Source of the DNA: Paenibacillus lignilyticus
GTDB taxonomy: Bacteria; Bacillota; Bacilli; Paenibacillales; Paenibacillaceae
Reading direction: 5' to 3'
Assembly (NCBI RefSeq): GCF_017942085.1
Contig: NZ_JAGKSP010000003.1
Span: 310,001-374,000 of the forward strand
Length of the DNA stretch: 64,000 nt
In this document: one piece after another, positions 9,330 to 18,580 of the stretch
Position numbering within the stretch: the first letter of the stretch is position 1
How the letters are laid out: every line of letters begins with the position of its first letter
Made by a program: the position numbers and the translations under genes
Notes under the pieces: model-generated
What the model saw: only the letters and a program-made list of their open reading frames with translations
The model's database searches: none
Told to the model about the DNA's origin: nothing

Positions 9330-9354
9330 CTTCTATCCCTCCCTCTCCTGTCGC

Positions 9355-9690
9355 CTAAGGAACAAATGACTTTACGACTCGTTTCGGAGCAACCAGACTC
9401 CATGCCTTGAAGATCAAGCTATTCAATTCAATCGGATCCACGAGCTCGAGTTGAACGATGACATAATTCAGAGTCGGGTATTTCGGCGGAACCCGATAAA
9501 CATCGGGATCGATCGTCGTGTACGCCTCTCGATCTTCCGCCGTTAGCTTAACCAGCAGGGATACACCATCAGGCTGAATGACGGCATAGATCTTATTTTT
9601 CACGCGAAAGGATGGCTTGCCCCAATGGTCGGCTTCATCCGTTTCGGGCAAGGACAGCGCATAACGTCTTATTTGATCCTCGGTAATCAT
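9355..9690 (-). CDS. MmcQ/YjbR-family protein
   Basis: An 111-aa protein of the MmcQ/YjbR (CyaY-like fold) family: YALSLPETDEADHWGKPSFRVKNKIYAVIQPDG is the usual N-terminal signature (LPxxxE..HWxxxSFRV..KIFA). The ATG at 9690 is chosen because GGAGGG lies 8 nt upstream and overlaps the alternative ATG at 9705. The family is thought to bind DNA or small ligands, but its biochemistry is poorly known. First gene of a probable two-gene unit with the NodB-like gene. Confidence 0.8.
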   Translation of the reverse strand: MITEDQIRRYALSLPETDEADHWGKPSFRVKNKIYAVIQPDGVSLLVKLTAEDREAYTTIDPDVYRVPPKYPTLNYVIVQLELVDPIELNSLIFKAWSLVAPKRVVKSFVP

Positions 9691-9857
9691 TGTGGTTCCC
9701 TCCATTAGCGCTTGTGGATGTACAGGATATCGTTGTCTATCTTCGCCATGTTGCTCGAATCCCCTCTAGTTAACTACAAAAAAAAGACCCGCGAGAATTC
9801 GGGGAGCGATTTTCTAGGATCTCGCCTTCCTTCACTAAGGCCCGTGTTGAAACAAAA

Positions 9858-9890
9858 AGAACCCCGACGTTTATAAAACGGCGGGGTTCT
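9858..9890 (-). terminator. terminator of the histidine kinase gene
   Basis: AGAACCCCG and CGGGGTTCT flank a central CGTTT/AAACG pair. On the minus strand the stem is followed by TTTTTG. The rest of 9691-9945 shows nothing further beyond a weak hairpin at about 9905-9930. Confidence 0.75.
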
Positions 9891-9945
9891 CTACCATCTG
9901 AATAAACCGCAAGCTTCGCGGAGGTTTCTTATGCGACACCATCAT

Positions 9946-11592
9946 CTACGCTTCTTGAAGAACGCCAATCTCTTCAATAGGCAGAATCAAATCTACCGTT
10001 GTGCCCTTATCAAGCTCGCTCTCGATATGGAGGCAGCCTCCATGTGCTTCAATGATTTTATGACATACCATGAGTCCGAGTCCTGTCCCCTTCTCCTTGG
10101 TCGTATAGAAGGGCTCTCCCAACATCAGCATTCTCTCTTCCGATATTCCGCATCCGTTATCTATGAAGCGAACCATAATATGGCGGTCAACTACCTTCAT
10201 TTCAATATGGATGTTGCCTCCGCTTGTCATCGACTCGATCGCATTTTTAAGAATATTGATAAAGACCTGTTTTAATTGATTTTGCTGGCAGTTTATCATG
10301 GGAATGTCGTCTGCGATGTCGGCATGAATTTGCACATTACTGAGCGTTGCTTGGGTTTCGAGCAGCGAGAACACCTCATAATAAATTTGCCGCACATCTC
10401 TTACTTCAAAGCTCATCGCTTGAGGTTTGGCGATCACGAGGAATTCACTGACGATATCATTGATGCGGTCTAATTCCGATAACATAATTTTCAAATAGTC
10501 CTGATTCATGTCTTCCTTCGCTTGAAATAATTGAACAAAGCCGCGAAGCGACGTTAACGGATTTCGAATCTCATGCGCAACGCCGGCTGCGAGCTGACCT
10601 ACTACGGACAGCTTCTCGGATTTAATCAACAATTCTTCTGTCCGTTTACGGTTGGTGATGTCTTTGGCAATGGCATAAACACCTTGAATTTTACCATGAA
10701 TCACAATCGGAACCATCTTCAGATTCAAATCGATCGGAAGCCCGGATTCATGTCGGATCGCAATTTCAATGCTGTTGGACTCGCCATTCACAGCTTCCTT
10801 AAAAATAGCGCATGCCTTTTCACGATCATCCGCCATGATAAGATCCTTGAAAGGCCGGTGCAGAAGATCATCAAGTTGAAACCCCGTAATCTTGCTGGTG
10901 GCCGGATTGGCATTCAATAAGTAGCCCTTCAGATCTAATCTGAAGATCGCATCCGGATTATGATCAACAAGCGACATATAGGCTTGTTCTTGCTCTTCCA
11001 GTTTACGTTCGGCTTGTTTCCGCTCGGTGATATCCTTGCACAGAAGCTGCACAGCCGACTTGCCAAGGTACTTGATAGGCACCGACCTTACCTCGACATC
11101 AACGACTTGTCCATCAAGGCGAATGATTTTCTGTTCTACAGGCTCCGTGGACTTGCCCTCAACGACGACTTGTCGAACACGTTCCATTACACGTTCAATG
11201 AACTCCGGATGTATCATCGTAACGATAGGCAGTCCAATCACTTCTTCAGGACTAGATGCTCCGACAATTCTGGCACCGGCAGGGTTAATAAACACGATTT
11301 TCCCATCACGGTGGACCGCTACGGGCTCCGGCGAATGTTCGACGATCGCGCGGTAACGTTCTTCGCTTTCGGTCAATGCCTTCTTCAGCCGTTTAACCCA
11401 GAAATAGAGAATCACGGCCGTACTCAACACGTAAAACAGACCTTTGGATGCATTTACCGTAATGGCATCTGATAATTGCAGCTTATCAATTAATTTATCG
11501 GATAGGATGATCCAGAGACTGCCTATAATCACATAGACGAATGAAATCTTGACAGCCGATTCTGATTTTTCCAACTTTGACCGCTTATTCAT
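9946..11592 (-). CDS. PAS-domain membrane sensor histidine kinase (sporulation-kinase type)
   Basis: A 548-aa protein. Two membrane helices lie at about 15-31 and 49-66 with almost no external loop. Two PAS domains follow at about 78-193 and 203-318. The HisKA box is GVAHEIRNPLTSLRGF with the phospho-acceptor His340. HATPase boxes are QVFINILKNAIESM (N), DNGCGI (G1) and GTGLGLMVCHKIIEAHGG (G2). The H-box sequence is the one shared by Bacillus KinA-KinE phosphorelay kinases. No response regulator is adjacent, as is usual for orphan kinases feeding Spo0F. The sporulation role is inferred; the signal is unknown. Confidence 0.85.
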   Translation of the reverse strand: MNKRSKLEKSESAVKISFVYVIIGSLWIILSDKLIDKLQLSDAITVNASKGLFYVLSTAVILYFWVKRLKKALTESEERYRAIVEHSPEPVAVHRDGKIVFINPAGARIVGASSPEEVIGLPIVTMIHPEFIERVMERVRQVVVEGKSTEPVEQKIIRLDGQVVDVEVRSVPIKYLGKSAVQLLCKDITERKQAERKLEEQEQAYMSLVDHNPDAIFRLDLKGYLLNANPATSKITGFQLDDLLHRPFKDLIMADDREKACAIFKEAVNGESNSIEIAIRHESGLPIDLNLKMVPIVIHGKIQGVYAIAKDITNRKRTEELLIKSEKLSVVGQLAAGVAHEIRNPLTSLRGFVQLFQAKEDMNQDYLKIMLSELDRINDIVSEFLVIAKPQAMSFEVRDVRQIYYEVFSLLETQATLSNVQIHADIADDIPMINCQQNQLKQVFINILKNAIESMTSGGNIHIEMKVVDRHIMVRFIDNGCGISEERMLMLGEPFYTTKEKGTGLGLMVCHKIIEAHGGCLHIESELDKGTTVDLILPIEEIGVLQEA

Positions 11593-11723
11593 ACCCTTCT
11601 CATCCTTAACTATATAAAATAAAAAACGCGATTCTATAACTTGTTGATTATATCATTTTTTTCTTTAAAAATTTACAGAACTTTATTTCCAAATCATATG
11701 CTTTGATTACAGGGGGATTAATG

Positions 11724-11748
11724 AAAAAACCAACGCAATCAACGTTGG
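11724..11748 (-). terminator. terminator of the APH-fold gene
   Basis: Minus strand CCAACG-TTGATTG-CGTTGG followed by TTTTTTC. Confidence 0.7.
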
Positions 11749-11799
11749 TCCCTGAATGGTTCTGAATGGTTCATGTCATGTCCGATTCCATTTCGATCT

Positions 11800-12810
11800 C
11801 TAAACGGCAAGAGACTGAAACAAAAACGGATCTCCGTTCATATATGCGCTTAACAGAGCCTGGGCATATGGCTGTTCTTCAATTAAACCTTCGGTTTCAA
11901 GCTCATTCTCCGCGTGAAAGCTGTAGGCTTCGATCATGGACATGATGAAGAAACTTTCTAAGATCGGCATCGCAGCTTCGCTCAAATGTCTAACTTTGCG
12001 ATAGCCTTCGATGAAGAGCTCTCTTTGAGCCGGATGCAGTCCCATAATCGATTGGGCGATGTCGTAAAGGTGAAAACCGAAACCGCATCTTCCGAAATCG
12101 ATGGGAAACGGTTCGCCATGATGATAAACGATATTGCCAATATGTAAGTCTGCATGAATCATCCCATAATCATCCCGCTCCTGCGTTTCGAGTGCATCAA
12201 GATGGTTGCTTACTCTTACAGCAGCTTGGGCATATACTGCAATGCTTTCCTCAGAAATAAAATGCTTATAATGACTATTCAAATGTTCCCAGTCCTTCTT
12301 AAAGCTCTTGCTGCCCCAAGTCGGTCGTACAAAACCGCTAGTCGGACGGAAATCGGCGCTGGTCTCGTGAAGGCGCGCCATCATTTCCCCGAGGTGATGG
12401 ATGTTTGCTGTCGTCAGCATGCCTTTAGGAATGGTTTCACCCTCGACCCATTTCAACAAAGTTGCATAATAACGCAAGCCCTCGCGGCTCTCCACATTCG
12501 TAATGAATTCACCTTCGTGATTCGATATGGCGACTGGTACGATTAGCCCCTTGTGCCGTAAGTTTGCCAACCATTCAAGCTCTGATGCGGTTTCACTGCG
12601 AGTTTTGGTAGCTGGATGAATGCGCAGCAATAGTTTCTCTCCATCGCCTAGATCGACGCGGAAGGTCGCATGCTCCGAAATTTGAATGAAATGAATGGAA
12701 CTCCATTCGATTTCGTAGTGCTGCATAGCGCTTAACGCAGCCTGCTTGGTATGCTTTAGTGTATAATGCCGATTGCTCTCCGTGTCCATAAGAAATCCGC
12801 TATGCATCAT
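11800..12810 (-). CDS. APH-fold phosphotransferase, stress-response-kinase-like
   Basis: A 336-aa protein of the APH/SrkA-like kinase group. LLLRIHPA carries the ATP-binding residue, MIHADLHIGNIVY the catalytic HxDxxxxN loop and PIDFGRCGFGFHLYDIA the DFG-like metal site. Two adjacent ATGs (12810 and 12807) follow an AAGGGG ribosome binding site; the second has the better spacing. Related proteins phosphorylate Ser/Thr or small molecules; the substrate cannot be predicted. Apparently monocistronic, divergent from the gerA operon. Confidence 0.75.
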   Translation of the reverse strand: MMHSGFLMDTESNRHYTLKHTKQAALSAMQHYEIEWSSIHFIQISEHATFRVDLGDGEKLLLRIHPATKTRSETASELEWLANLRHKGLIVPVAISNHEGEFITNVESREGLRYYATLLKWVEGETIPKGMLTTANIHHLGEMMARLHETSADFRPTSGFVRPTWGSKSFKKDWEHLNSHYKHFISEESIAVYAQAAVRVSNHLDALETQERDDYGMIHADLHIGNIVYHHGEPFPIDFGRCGFGFHLYDIAQSIMGLHPAQRELFIEGYRKVRHLSEAAMPILESFFIMSMIEAYSFHAENELETEGLIEEQPYAQALLSAYMNGDPFLFQSLAV

Positions 12811-12903
12811 AATCCCCTTATTCCATACATGTCTAGTAACTAATTCCTATTCATTAAAGTAACATTCATTCCAAATCGTGTAAACTGGCTAATTGCCACA
12901 ATC

Positions 12904-12934
12904 TGCATAGCTGCAGCCTGCTCTGCTTATAATA
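12904..12934 (+). promoter_or_regulatory. candidate sigma-G (forespore) promoter of the ger operon
   Basis: TGCATA (12904-12909), 18-nt spacer, TATAATA (12928-12934), 37 nt before the first ATG. Germinant-receptor operons in Bacillales are normally sigma-G dependent (about TGMATA-N17/18-CATAMTA), which this resembles. The -10 would also suit sigma-A. Confidence 0.45.
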
Positions 12935-12970
12935 TTCACCGAGTGTACTTAATCCGCTGGGGGATCTTCC

Positions 12971-14425
12971 ATGGTTACCATTAGCAGCAGCATCGAAGTA
13001 AATGAAGCTTACCTCAGGGAACAATTCGACCTTTGTTCGGATATTGTTTTTCGTCCTTTTACATTAAAGGATGATACCTTGCTATTACTCGCCTATTTGG
13101 ATGGCATGGTTAATGTGCAAAGCATAGAAAATAATGTGCTGAAGCCGCTTATCTTTAGCGGGTTGCCGCAAGGGATTGAACGGATTCAGACTTTGGCCGA
13201 TATGCTCAAACGGGAATGGCTTCCATTGGCGAACGTGAAGACGGAAGAATCCATGGAATGTCTCGTTCAACAGATTTTGCATGGCAGCCTTGCAATCATG
13301 GTGGATGGCGAAGCATCCGTACTCCTTGCTCAGGTGCAGGAATTCGAGATGAGAGGCATTCAAGAGCCCCTTAAGGAATCGACGCTGCGCGGTTCCAAAG
13401 AAGGTTTCGTAGAGAACATCCGCACGAATACTTCGTTAATCAGACGCAGAATTATTCACCCGCAGCTGAAGATGGAATCGTTCACGATCGGGACATACAC
13501 GCAAACCGAAGTCGTCCTTACCTATGTGAAAGGCCTTGCTGCTGAACATGTATTAACTGAAGTAAGAGACAAACTCGGACAGATCGAGATTAACGGCGTC
13601 ATCGATTCTGCGTATATCGAAGAATGGATCGAGAATAGCTCCTTCTCTCTCTTCCCGCAAATTCAGAATACGGAACGTCCGGACATTGTGACCGCAAGCT
13701 TACTGGACGGCAAGGTAGCACTTCTCACGAACGGAACGCCATTTGCCCTTATTCTCCCCAGCACGTTCTGGTCTGGCTTGCAATCCGCCGATGATTACTT
13801 CGAGAGGTTCGTCTTCATCATCCTGACTCGGATGGTGCGCTACATCATGACCTTCATTTCTTTTGCTCTACCTGCCATCTATGTCTCGCTGTCGACGTTC
13901 CATCCGGAGATGATTCCAAGCAATCTCATGATCGGCATTGCGACCGCCCGAGAATCCTCGCCTTTTCCGACGGTTATCGAAGTGTTTATCATGATGTTCA
14001 TCTTCGACGGCTTGCAGGAAGCCGGGGTTCATCTTCCCAATCAACTTGGACCAGTAGTCAGCATTATCGGAGCGTTGGTTATCGGACAAGCCGCCGTCGA
14101 AGCCGGCATCATCTCAACGCCGATTATCATCGTCATTTCTTTAACGGGGATCGCCGCTTACACCATTCCGAGATATAGCGCTACCCTTCCTTTCCGCATC
14201 ATTCGGTACATGATGCTGTTTATTTCCGGCGCCCTTGGCTTCGTTGGCTTAACTTTCGGCATTATCTTCCTTTTGATCCACTTGGTCATGCTGGAATCCT
14301 TCGGAACACCCTATTTAAGCCCGGTAGCTCCGTTCGATGGCAAACGAATTCGAGATCTCTTCATTCGATACCCCTTCTGGATGAAAAACGGTCGAAATAA
14401 GAAAAAGAAAAGAGCTGCGCAATGA
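12971..14425 (+). CDS. spore germination receptor subunit A (GerAA/GerKA family)
   Basis: A 484-aa inner-membrane germinant-receptor A subunit. The N-terminal ~280 residues are the soluble two-subdomain region containing GSLAIMVDGE and FVENIRTNTSLIRRRIIHPQLK, the most conserved stretch of the family. The C-terminal half holds about five membrane segments, including RMVRYIMTFISFALPAIYVSL and the HLPNQLGPVVSIIGALVIGQ region. Start is ATG with GGGGGATC 5 nt upstream. It overlaps the C-subunit gene by ATGA. Which germinant is recognised is unknown. Confidence 0.95.
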   Translation: MVTISSSIEVNEAYLREQFDLCSDIVFRPFTLKDDTLLLLAYLDGMVNVQSIENNVLKPLIFSGLPQGIERIQTLADMLKREWLPLANVKTEESMECLVQQILHGSLAIMVDGEASVLLAQVQEFEMRGIQEPLKESTLRGSKEGFVENIRTNTSLIRRRIIHPQLKMESFTIGTYTQTEVVLTYVKGLAAEHVLTEVRDKLGQIEINGVIDSAYIEEWIENSSFSLFPQIQNTERPDIVTASLLDGKVALLTNGTPFALILPSTFWSGLQSADDYFERFVFIILTRMVRYIMTFISFALPAIYVSLSTFHPEMIPSNLMIGIATARESSPFPTVIEVFIMMFIFDGLQEAGVHLPNQLGPVVSIIGALVIGQAAVEAGIISTPIIIVISLTGIAAYTIPRYSATLPFRIIRYMMLFISGALGFVGLTFGIIFLLIHLVMLESFGTPYLSPVAPFDGKRIRDLFIRYPFWMKNGRNKKKKRAAQ

Positions 14426-15579
14426 GTCGGCTTATACGGTATCTAGGCATTGTCTCCATGCTGCTAATGTCACTGCCCGGCTGCACTGATTTTGTCGAAC
14501 CGAATCAATTAGCATATATCTTGGGTACGGCTGTTGATCATGCCGAAGACGGGGAGATAGAAATTAGTAATCAGATTGTCATTCCCTCTCAATTAAAAGG
14601 CTCCGGGCAAGGCGGCGAATCCGGAAGCGAAGATAATTATCTTGTCGTATCCGCTAAAGGAAAAGATGTATTCGATGCCACTCAGAAGATTCAAAGTAAA
14701 ATATCTCGAAGATTAATGACGAGCCACCGCATCTTAATCGCAATCGGTGAAGAGTATTTTCGAAAACAAGAGGTAAGCAAGTTATTTGATAAGCTGGGCA
14801 GAGACCCTGCAAATAATTTAAGGGATACCATCCTTCTCGTTCGCGGCAGCAGTGCCAAGGATTTTCTAATGCTGCAGCATCCCATGGAATATAATTCCAG
14901 CGTCGCAGCCGGCAAAGAGCTGCACATCAACGGGCTCAAAGGTTTTACGTCAAGAGAGCTCGTGATCGAGAGTCTGTCTGAAGGAACTCGGCCGGTCTTA
15001 CCCTTTCTTCAGATCCAAGAAGTTAAATATAACAGCAAGTCGAAGAAGCCGATAGCTTCTGTAGCAGGCTTTGCTGTCATGGATAAGCAGCTAAAGATTA
15101 AAGGCTTTCTAAATGCAACCGAAAGCTCACAAGCAATCTGGATGATAGGCAAAGGCAACTATGGCGGAATTACGATTCCGTGGAAGAAGGATGAAGGCGT
15201 TGTCTCGTTTAGGCTGACACATCAGAGCCGGCGCGTTCACGCCGGTAACGACCCCACTCACGTTGTACTCACAGTAGCAGGGCAAGCCTATTTGCTTGAA
15301 AATACGACATCACTCGATATGTCGGACTCCGTTAACATGATTGCGACCCAGAAATACTTGAATGAATACATCCAGAACGAAATGCAGCTTACGATGAACA
15401 AAATCCAGCAATGGGGACCTGATGTGTTCGGTATTGGAGAGTATCTGCATCGTAAACACCCGATTTGGTGGAAAACGCAAAAGGCGGATTGGGATGCGAA
15501 TTTCAAGAACATTGAGGTAAAAGTCAAAGCAACAATTCAGCTTCGGTCGACCGGCGTAACCGGAGCCCAGCTCAAATAA
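14422..15579 (+). CDS. spore germination receptor lipoprotein C (Ger(x)C family)
   Basis: A 385-aa lipoprotein of the GerAC/GerKC family. The signal sequence ends at a lipobox (MSLPGC, Cys at about residue 21), so the protein is anchored by lipid to the spore inner membrane. The conserved opening DFVEPNQLAYILGTAVDHAEDGEIEISNQIVIP and the C-terminal HRKHPIWWKT segment are typical. It overlaps the A-subunit gene by 4 nt and is followed by the B subunit after 24 nt, giving an A-C-B order. Confidence 0.93.
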   Translation: MSRLIRYLGIVSMLLMSLPGCTDFVEPNQLAYILGTAVDHAEDGEIEISNQIVIPSQLKGSGQGGESGSEDNYLVVSAKGKDVFDATQKIQSKISRRLMTSHRILIAIGEEYFRKQEVSKLFDKLGRDPANNLRDTILLVRGSSAKDFLMLQHPMEYNSSVAAGKELHINGLKGFTSRELVIESLSEGTRPVLPFLQIQEVKYNSKSKKPIASVAGFAVMDKQLKIKGFLNATESSQAIWMIGKGNYGGITIPWKKDEGVVSFRLTHQSRRVHAGNDPTHVVLTVAGQAYLLENTTSLDMSDSVNMIATQKYLNEYIQNEMQLTMNKIQQWGPDVFGIGEYLHRKHPIWWKTQKADWDANFKNIEVKVKATIQLRSTGVTGAQLK

Positions 15580-15603
15580 CGGTAGAAAGGCGGAGAATAC
15601 AGG

Positions 15604-16692
15604 ATGAAAGTTAGCGGTTATCAGATGTTTTGGTTAATCAGCATCTCCTCCATGATCATGTTCTCCTACCTTCCTATCCGTTTGGCTGCGGAGGAATCGC
15701 ACCAGGATAGCTGGATATCCATTCTACTCGGAAGCATGATCATGATGGCCGCAACTTGGGTCATTCTGCGCATATGTCTACAGCATAAAGATAAAACGTT
15801 AGTTAACTTCCTTAAAGATCTCTTAGGCACTGTGATAGGTAAGTTGATCGTAATCCCATATTTCATACTCTGGTTCATGCAGATGTCCACAATCACGAAA
15901 AGCTTAGTGGAATTTCAAAACTTGGTTATGCTGCATAACACGCCAATGATCGCAATTTTGCTATGCATGTTGTTTCTCATTGCATTTGTGGTGTTTAAAG
16001 GCGGGATTACGGCAATAAGCAGATGTGCGGAGATTATCGGTCCCATTTTCGTCTTTACATTATTCGCTCAATTGGTTCTCAATCCGCAGGATATGAATGT
16101 GAAGCGAATTTTGCCGATCTATGTCGACTCTGGGTGGCCGCATATTCTTATGGGTACCCTGTATTCGTACAATTACATGGTTGATCCTTCGATCATCCTA
16201 ATGCTGTTCTTCTTCGCAAGAAACAAACGATCCGCCTCCCGAGCCATTTTACTGGGCACTGCCGTTTCAATGATTTGGGGAGTGCTCACCACGTTGGTGC
16301 TGCTTTCCATTACGGGTCCCTTCTTAGCTGCTCAATTAGTGGTTCCTGTATACTCCCTAACAAAGTTCATCCATATCCTCAATTTCGTACAAAATATTGA
16401 TGCCGTCTTCATCCCGCTATGGCTGTTTGGCGCATTTATTAAGTTAGCAATCGGCTTGTTTATCCTTAGCTACGGATTATCGGAGTGGACCGGTTTCAAG
16501 AACTGGAAGCTCATTTCGGGCATCCTGACCTTCGTCCTGCTAGCAGTCGTCATTTACAGCTCTCAGCATATTGAGCTTTCCAATATGCTTAAAAACTCAT
16601 TTTTGCTTCACTTCTTTTACCCTGCTGTATTCCTCGTCATCCCCATAATGCTCTGGATGATAAGCAGCATACGACAGCGCATTAGAACATAA
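15604..16692 (+). CDS. spore germination permease (GerAB/APC family)
   Basis: A 362-aa integral membrane protein with about ten hydrophobic helices, opening KVSGYQMFWLISISSMIMFSYLP, which is characteristic of GerAB subunits. The family has the APC-superfamily fold and, in GerAB, holds the amino-acid germinant site. Its ribosome binding site (AAAGGCGGAG) lies 8 nt upstream. It is the last gene of the A-C-B operon; a bidirectional terminator follows immediately. Confidence 0.93.
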   Translation: MKVSGYQMFWLISISSMIMFSYLPIRLAAEESHQDSWISILLGSMIMMAATWVILRICLQHKDKTLVNFLKDLLGTVIGKLIVIPYFILWFMQMSTITKSLVEFQNLVMLHNTPMIAILLCMLFLIAFVVFKGGITAISRCAEIIGPIFVFTLFAQLVLNPQDMNVKRILPIYVDSGWPHILMGTLYSYNYMVDPSIILMLFFFARNKRSASRAILLGTAVSMIWGVLTTLVLLSITGPFLAAQLVVPVYSLTKFIHILNFVQNIDAVFIPLWLFGAFIKLAIGLFILSYGLSEWTGFKNWKLISGILTFVLLAVVIYSSQHIELSNMLKNSFLLHFFYPAVFLVIPIMLWMISSIRQRIRT

Positions 16693-16733
16693 AACAGGAC
16701 GTACCGATTAGCAATCGATACGTCCTGTTTTAT
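16691..16733. terminator. bidirectional terminator between ger operon and sigma gene
   Basis: AAAACAGGACGTACCGATT pairs with AATCGATACGTCCTGTTTT around a short loop, with A and T tracts at both ends. It serves both convergent transcripts. Confidence 0.8.
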
Positions 16734-16736
16734 GTT

Positions 16737-17591
16737 CTATACCGCTATATGTTGGAGTTTATCGGGATTTCTGAGCACATATAAGTTCCGGATGGCGTCG
16801 CCTTCGACATGCAGCATCACTACCGTGTGAATGCCTTCATCCGATCGCATAATAATCGCTGGCTGCCCATTTAATTGGGTGACTTCGACAATCGAGCCAA
16901 TAGCAGCTTTATGCAGCGGCTTGCTTAGGAAATTAGCAACAATTTCTCTTGACGCGACGGGTTTGACGACTGCAGAAACCTTGCCTCCCCCATCGGAGAC
17001 AAGAACAACATTCTGATCGAGCATCGATACGATTTCATGAAGGTTCCCTTGTTTGAGCGCGTATAGGAAGCCATGTACCCACTTTTCGTCGGCGGCTTCC
17101 GGCTGAACAAGCTCTTCGGAGGACACGCCCATCTTCGCCCTCGCGCGACTAAGCAGTTTACGGCAATTCACTTCGCTCTTCTCAATCAACTCTGCAATTT
17201 CGGGAAATTCGAAACCTAGCGCCTCGCGTAATACGAACACGATCCGTTCCGAGGGAGTTAGTCGTTCAAGCATGACAATCATGGCGTAAGATAAGAGCTC
17301 GTCGCGAGCTACGGATTCCATTCCATCATCATAAGCGCTGACAAGCGGCTCCGGCAGCCATTCTCCAAAATATTGCTCTCGCTTCTTGCGAGCCGACTTC
17401 TGTAAATCCCGACAGCGATTCGTAACCATTTTACAAAGATAAGCTTTGGGCTGGGTCAATTTCTCCGGTGGAATCTCATAAGCCTTCATAAATACGTCCT
17501 GCACAACATCCTCTGCATCGGATACGGAGCCGGTCAGCTGATATGCGAGTTTAAACAATAGTCCTCTGTACTGCTCATATAATTCCTGCAT
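16737..17591 (-). CDS. ECF41-type sigma factor with fused SnoaL-like regulatory domain
   Basis: A 284-aa SigJ-like sigma factor. Region 2 opens YEQYRGLLFKLAYQLTGSVSDAEDVVQDVF; region 4 covers about 105-155. The three ECF41 landmarks are all present: WLPEP (78-82, linker), DGGGKV (200-205) and NPDKL (275-279) in the C-terminal SnoaL-like domain that takes the place of an anti-sigma factor. The ATG at 17591 is chosen because its ribosome binding site (GGAAGTGGTAGG) is good and the promoter lies at 17652-17678, making further upstream starts untranscribed. Divergent from its usual partner, a carboxymuconolactone decarboxylase. Autoregulation is inferred from matching promoters. Confidence 0.93.
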   Translation of the reverse strand: MQELYEQYRGLLFKLAYQLTGSVSDAEDVVQDVFMKAYEIPPEKLTQPKAYLCKMVTNRCRDLQKSARKKREQYFGEWLPEPLVSAYDDGMESVARDELLSYAMIVMLERLTPSERIVFVLREALGFEFPEIAELIEKSEVNCRKLLSRARAKMGVSSEELVQPEAADEKWVHGFLYALKQGNLHEIVSMLDQNVVLVSDGGGKVSAVVKPVASREIVANFLSKPLHKAAIGSIVEVTQLNGQPAIIMRSDEGIHTVVMLHVEGDAIRNLYVLRNPDKLQHIAV

Positions 17592-17651
17592 CCTACCACT
17601 TCCATTCATCAAGCTTAACTTCAAAAAGCTCAGAAAAAGGCCATTACATAT

Positions 17652-17678
17652 AACGAGGTACGATGGCAAAGTGTGACA
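17652..17678 (-). promoter_or_regulatory. ECF41-type promoter of the sigma gene
   Basis: Minus strand TGTCACA (17672-17678), 16-nt spacer, CGTT (17652-17655). It matches the known ECF41 target TGTCACA-N16-CGTC except for the last base and is identical in layout to the site on the other strand at 17766. Confidence 0.8.
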
Positions 17679-17765
17679 AGCAATTTTAACAGGCCGGTAA
17701 TTTCAATTGATTTGGTACATAGCTTCTCCTGCCCGAAGTTTAATATGTATGTGGTTGCGTAAGGC

Positions 17766-17792
17766 TGTCACAGAATTTAAGGCTGCCTCGTT
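17766..17792 (+). promoter_or_regulatory. ECF41-type promoter of the AhpD-like gene
   Basis: TGTCACA (17766-17772), 16-nt spacer, CGTT (17789-17792), about 70 nt before the start codon. Same sequence and spacing as the promoter of the divergent sigma gene. Confidence 0.8.
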
Positions 17793-17863
17793 TTATGTTT
17801 GAAGAGCGGTTGAGACAACCTTGACCGATCTAACAAAACCAGTAAAGCGAGGAATAGACGATC

Positions 17864-18343
17864 ATGACACAACGTATAAATTACATGCAGCAATCACCGG
17901 AGTTTTTCAAGCAACTGATGAATTTGAGCAATGCCGAGAAGGAAAGCGCCATTGAAGAAACCATTCTTGATCTCGTTCATATTAGAGCTTCTCAAATCAA
18001 CGGGTGCGGCTTCTGCCTGGACATGCACGCTAAGCAAGCGAAGATGAATGGCGAAAGAGAGCTTCGTCTGTATCACCTGCCAATTTGGAGAGAATCCACC
18101 TTGTTCTCGCCGCGCGAGCGCGCAGCGCTGGCATGGACTGAAATCCTGACTAAGCTGCCTGAGCATGGCGTACCTGCCGAAGTGTACGACCGCGTTCGCG
18201 AACAATTCTCGGAGAAAGAGCTATCCGATCTGACTTTCTCGGTCATGACCATCAATGCATGGAATCGAATCAACGTAGCCTTCACAACAGTACCGGGCTC
18301 GGCAGACGCAGCATTTGGTTTGAATAAAGCCGGGCTGAACTGA
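17864..18343 (+). CDS. carboxymuconolactone decarboxylase/AhpD-fold protein
   Basis: A 159-aa CMD-family protein with the AhpD-type active site NGCGFCLDMHAKQA: Cys48, Cys51 and His55 form the CxxCxxxH motif of thiol peroxidase-like members. Proteins of this kind are the standard genomic partner and target of ECF41 sigma factors. A role in peroxide or electrophile detoxification is likely from the family, but the physiological substrate is unknown. An ECF41 promoter precedes it and a perfect-palindrome terminator follows about 90 nt after the stop. Confidence 0.9.
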   Translation: MTQRINYMQQSPEFFKQLMNLSNAEKESAIEETILDLVHIRASQINGCGFCLDMHAKQAKMNGERELRLYHLPIWRESTLFSPRERAALAWTEILTKLPEHGVPAEVYDRVREQFSEKELSDLTFSVMTINAWNRINVAFTTVPGSADAAFGLNKAGLN

Positions 18344-18432
18344 TTTATACAATTGAATTACAAGTAGATATTTCGAAATTGCCTTCGTTTGCGGATACAG
18401 ACGTCGTAGCGCAGTTCGAGATATTTACAAGG

Positions 18433-18471
18433 AAAGAGCTCCTGAATGCATGCATTCAGGAGCTCTTTTGC
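18433..18471. terminator. palindromic bidirectional terminator
   Basis: A near-perfect 38-nt palindrome (AAAGAGCTCCTGAATGCA and its complement) with T tracts on both strands. It ends the AhpD-like gene and also the long minus-strand operon from 26376. Confidence 0.85.
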
Positions 18472-18481
18472 GCTGTTACAA

Positions 18482-18580
18482 CTATTCAAGCAGCTCTTGC
18501 CGGAAGCTCTGCAGCAAATCATGAGAATCTACCTTCTCATTGTTCCAGAGCATAGTAATATTCAAATGCCGGTCATTCAA
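18482..18580 (-). pseudogene. in-frame C-terminal extension of the deaminase beyond a TGA
   Basis: Thirty-two sense codons directly follow the deaminase TGA in the same frame and end at TAG, just before the operon terminator. The reading (LNDRHLNITMLWNNEKVDSH then DLLQSFRQELLE) looks like protein. It may be a tail separated by a nonsense mutation, a sequencing error, or a remnant of another gene. Confidence 0.4.

Noticed and set aside
11721-11765. 14-codon reading frame after GGGGGATTA
   Set aside because: It coincides with the terminator hairpin of the minus-strand gene at 11800; the apparent ribosome binding site is chance.
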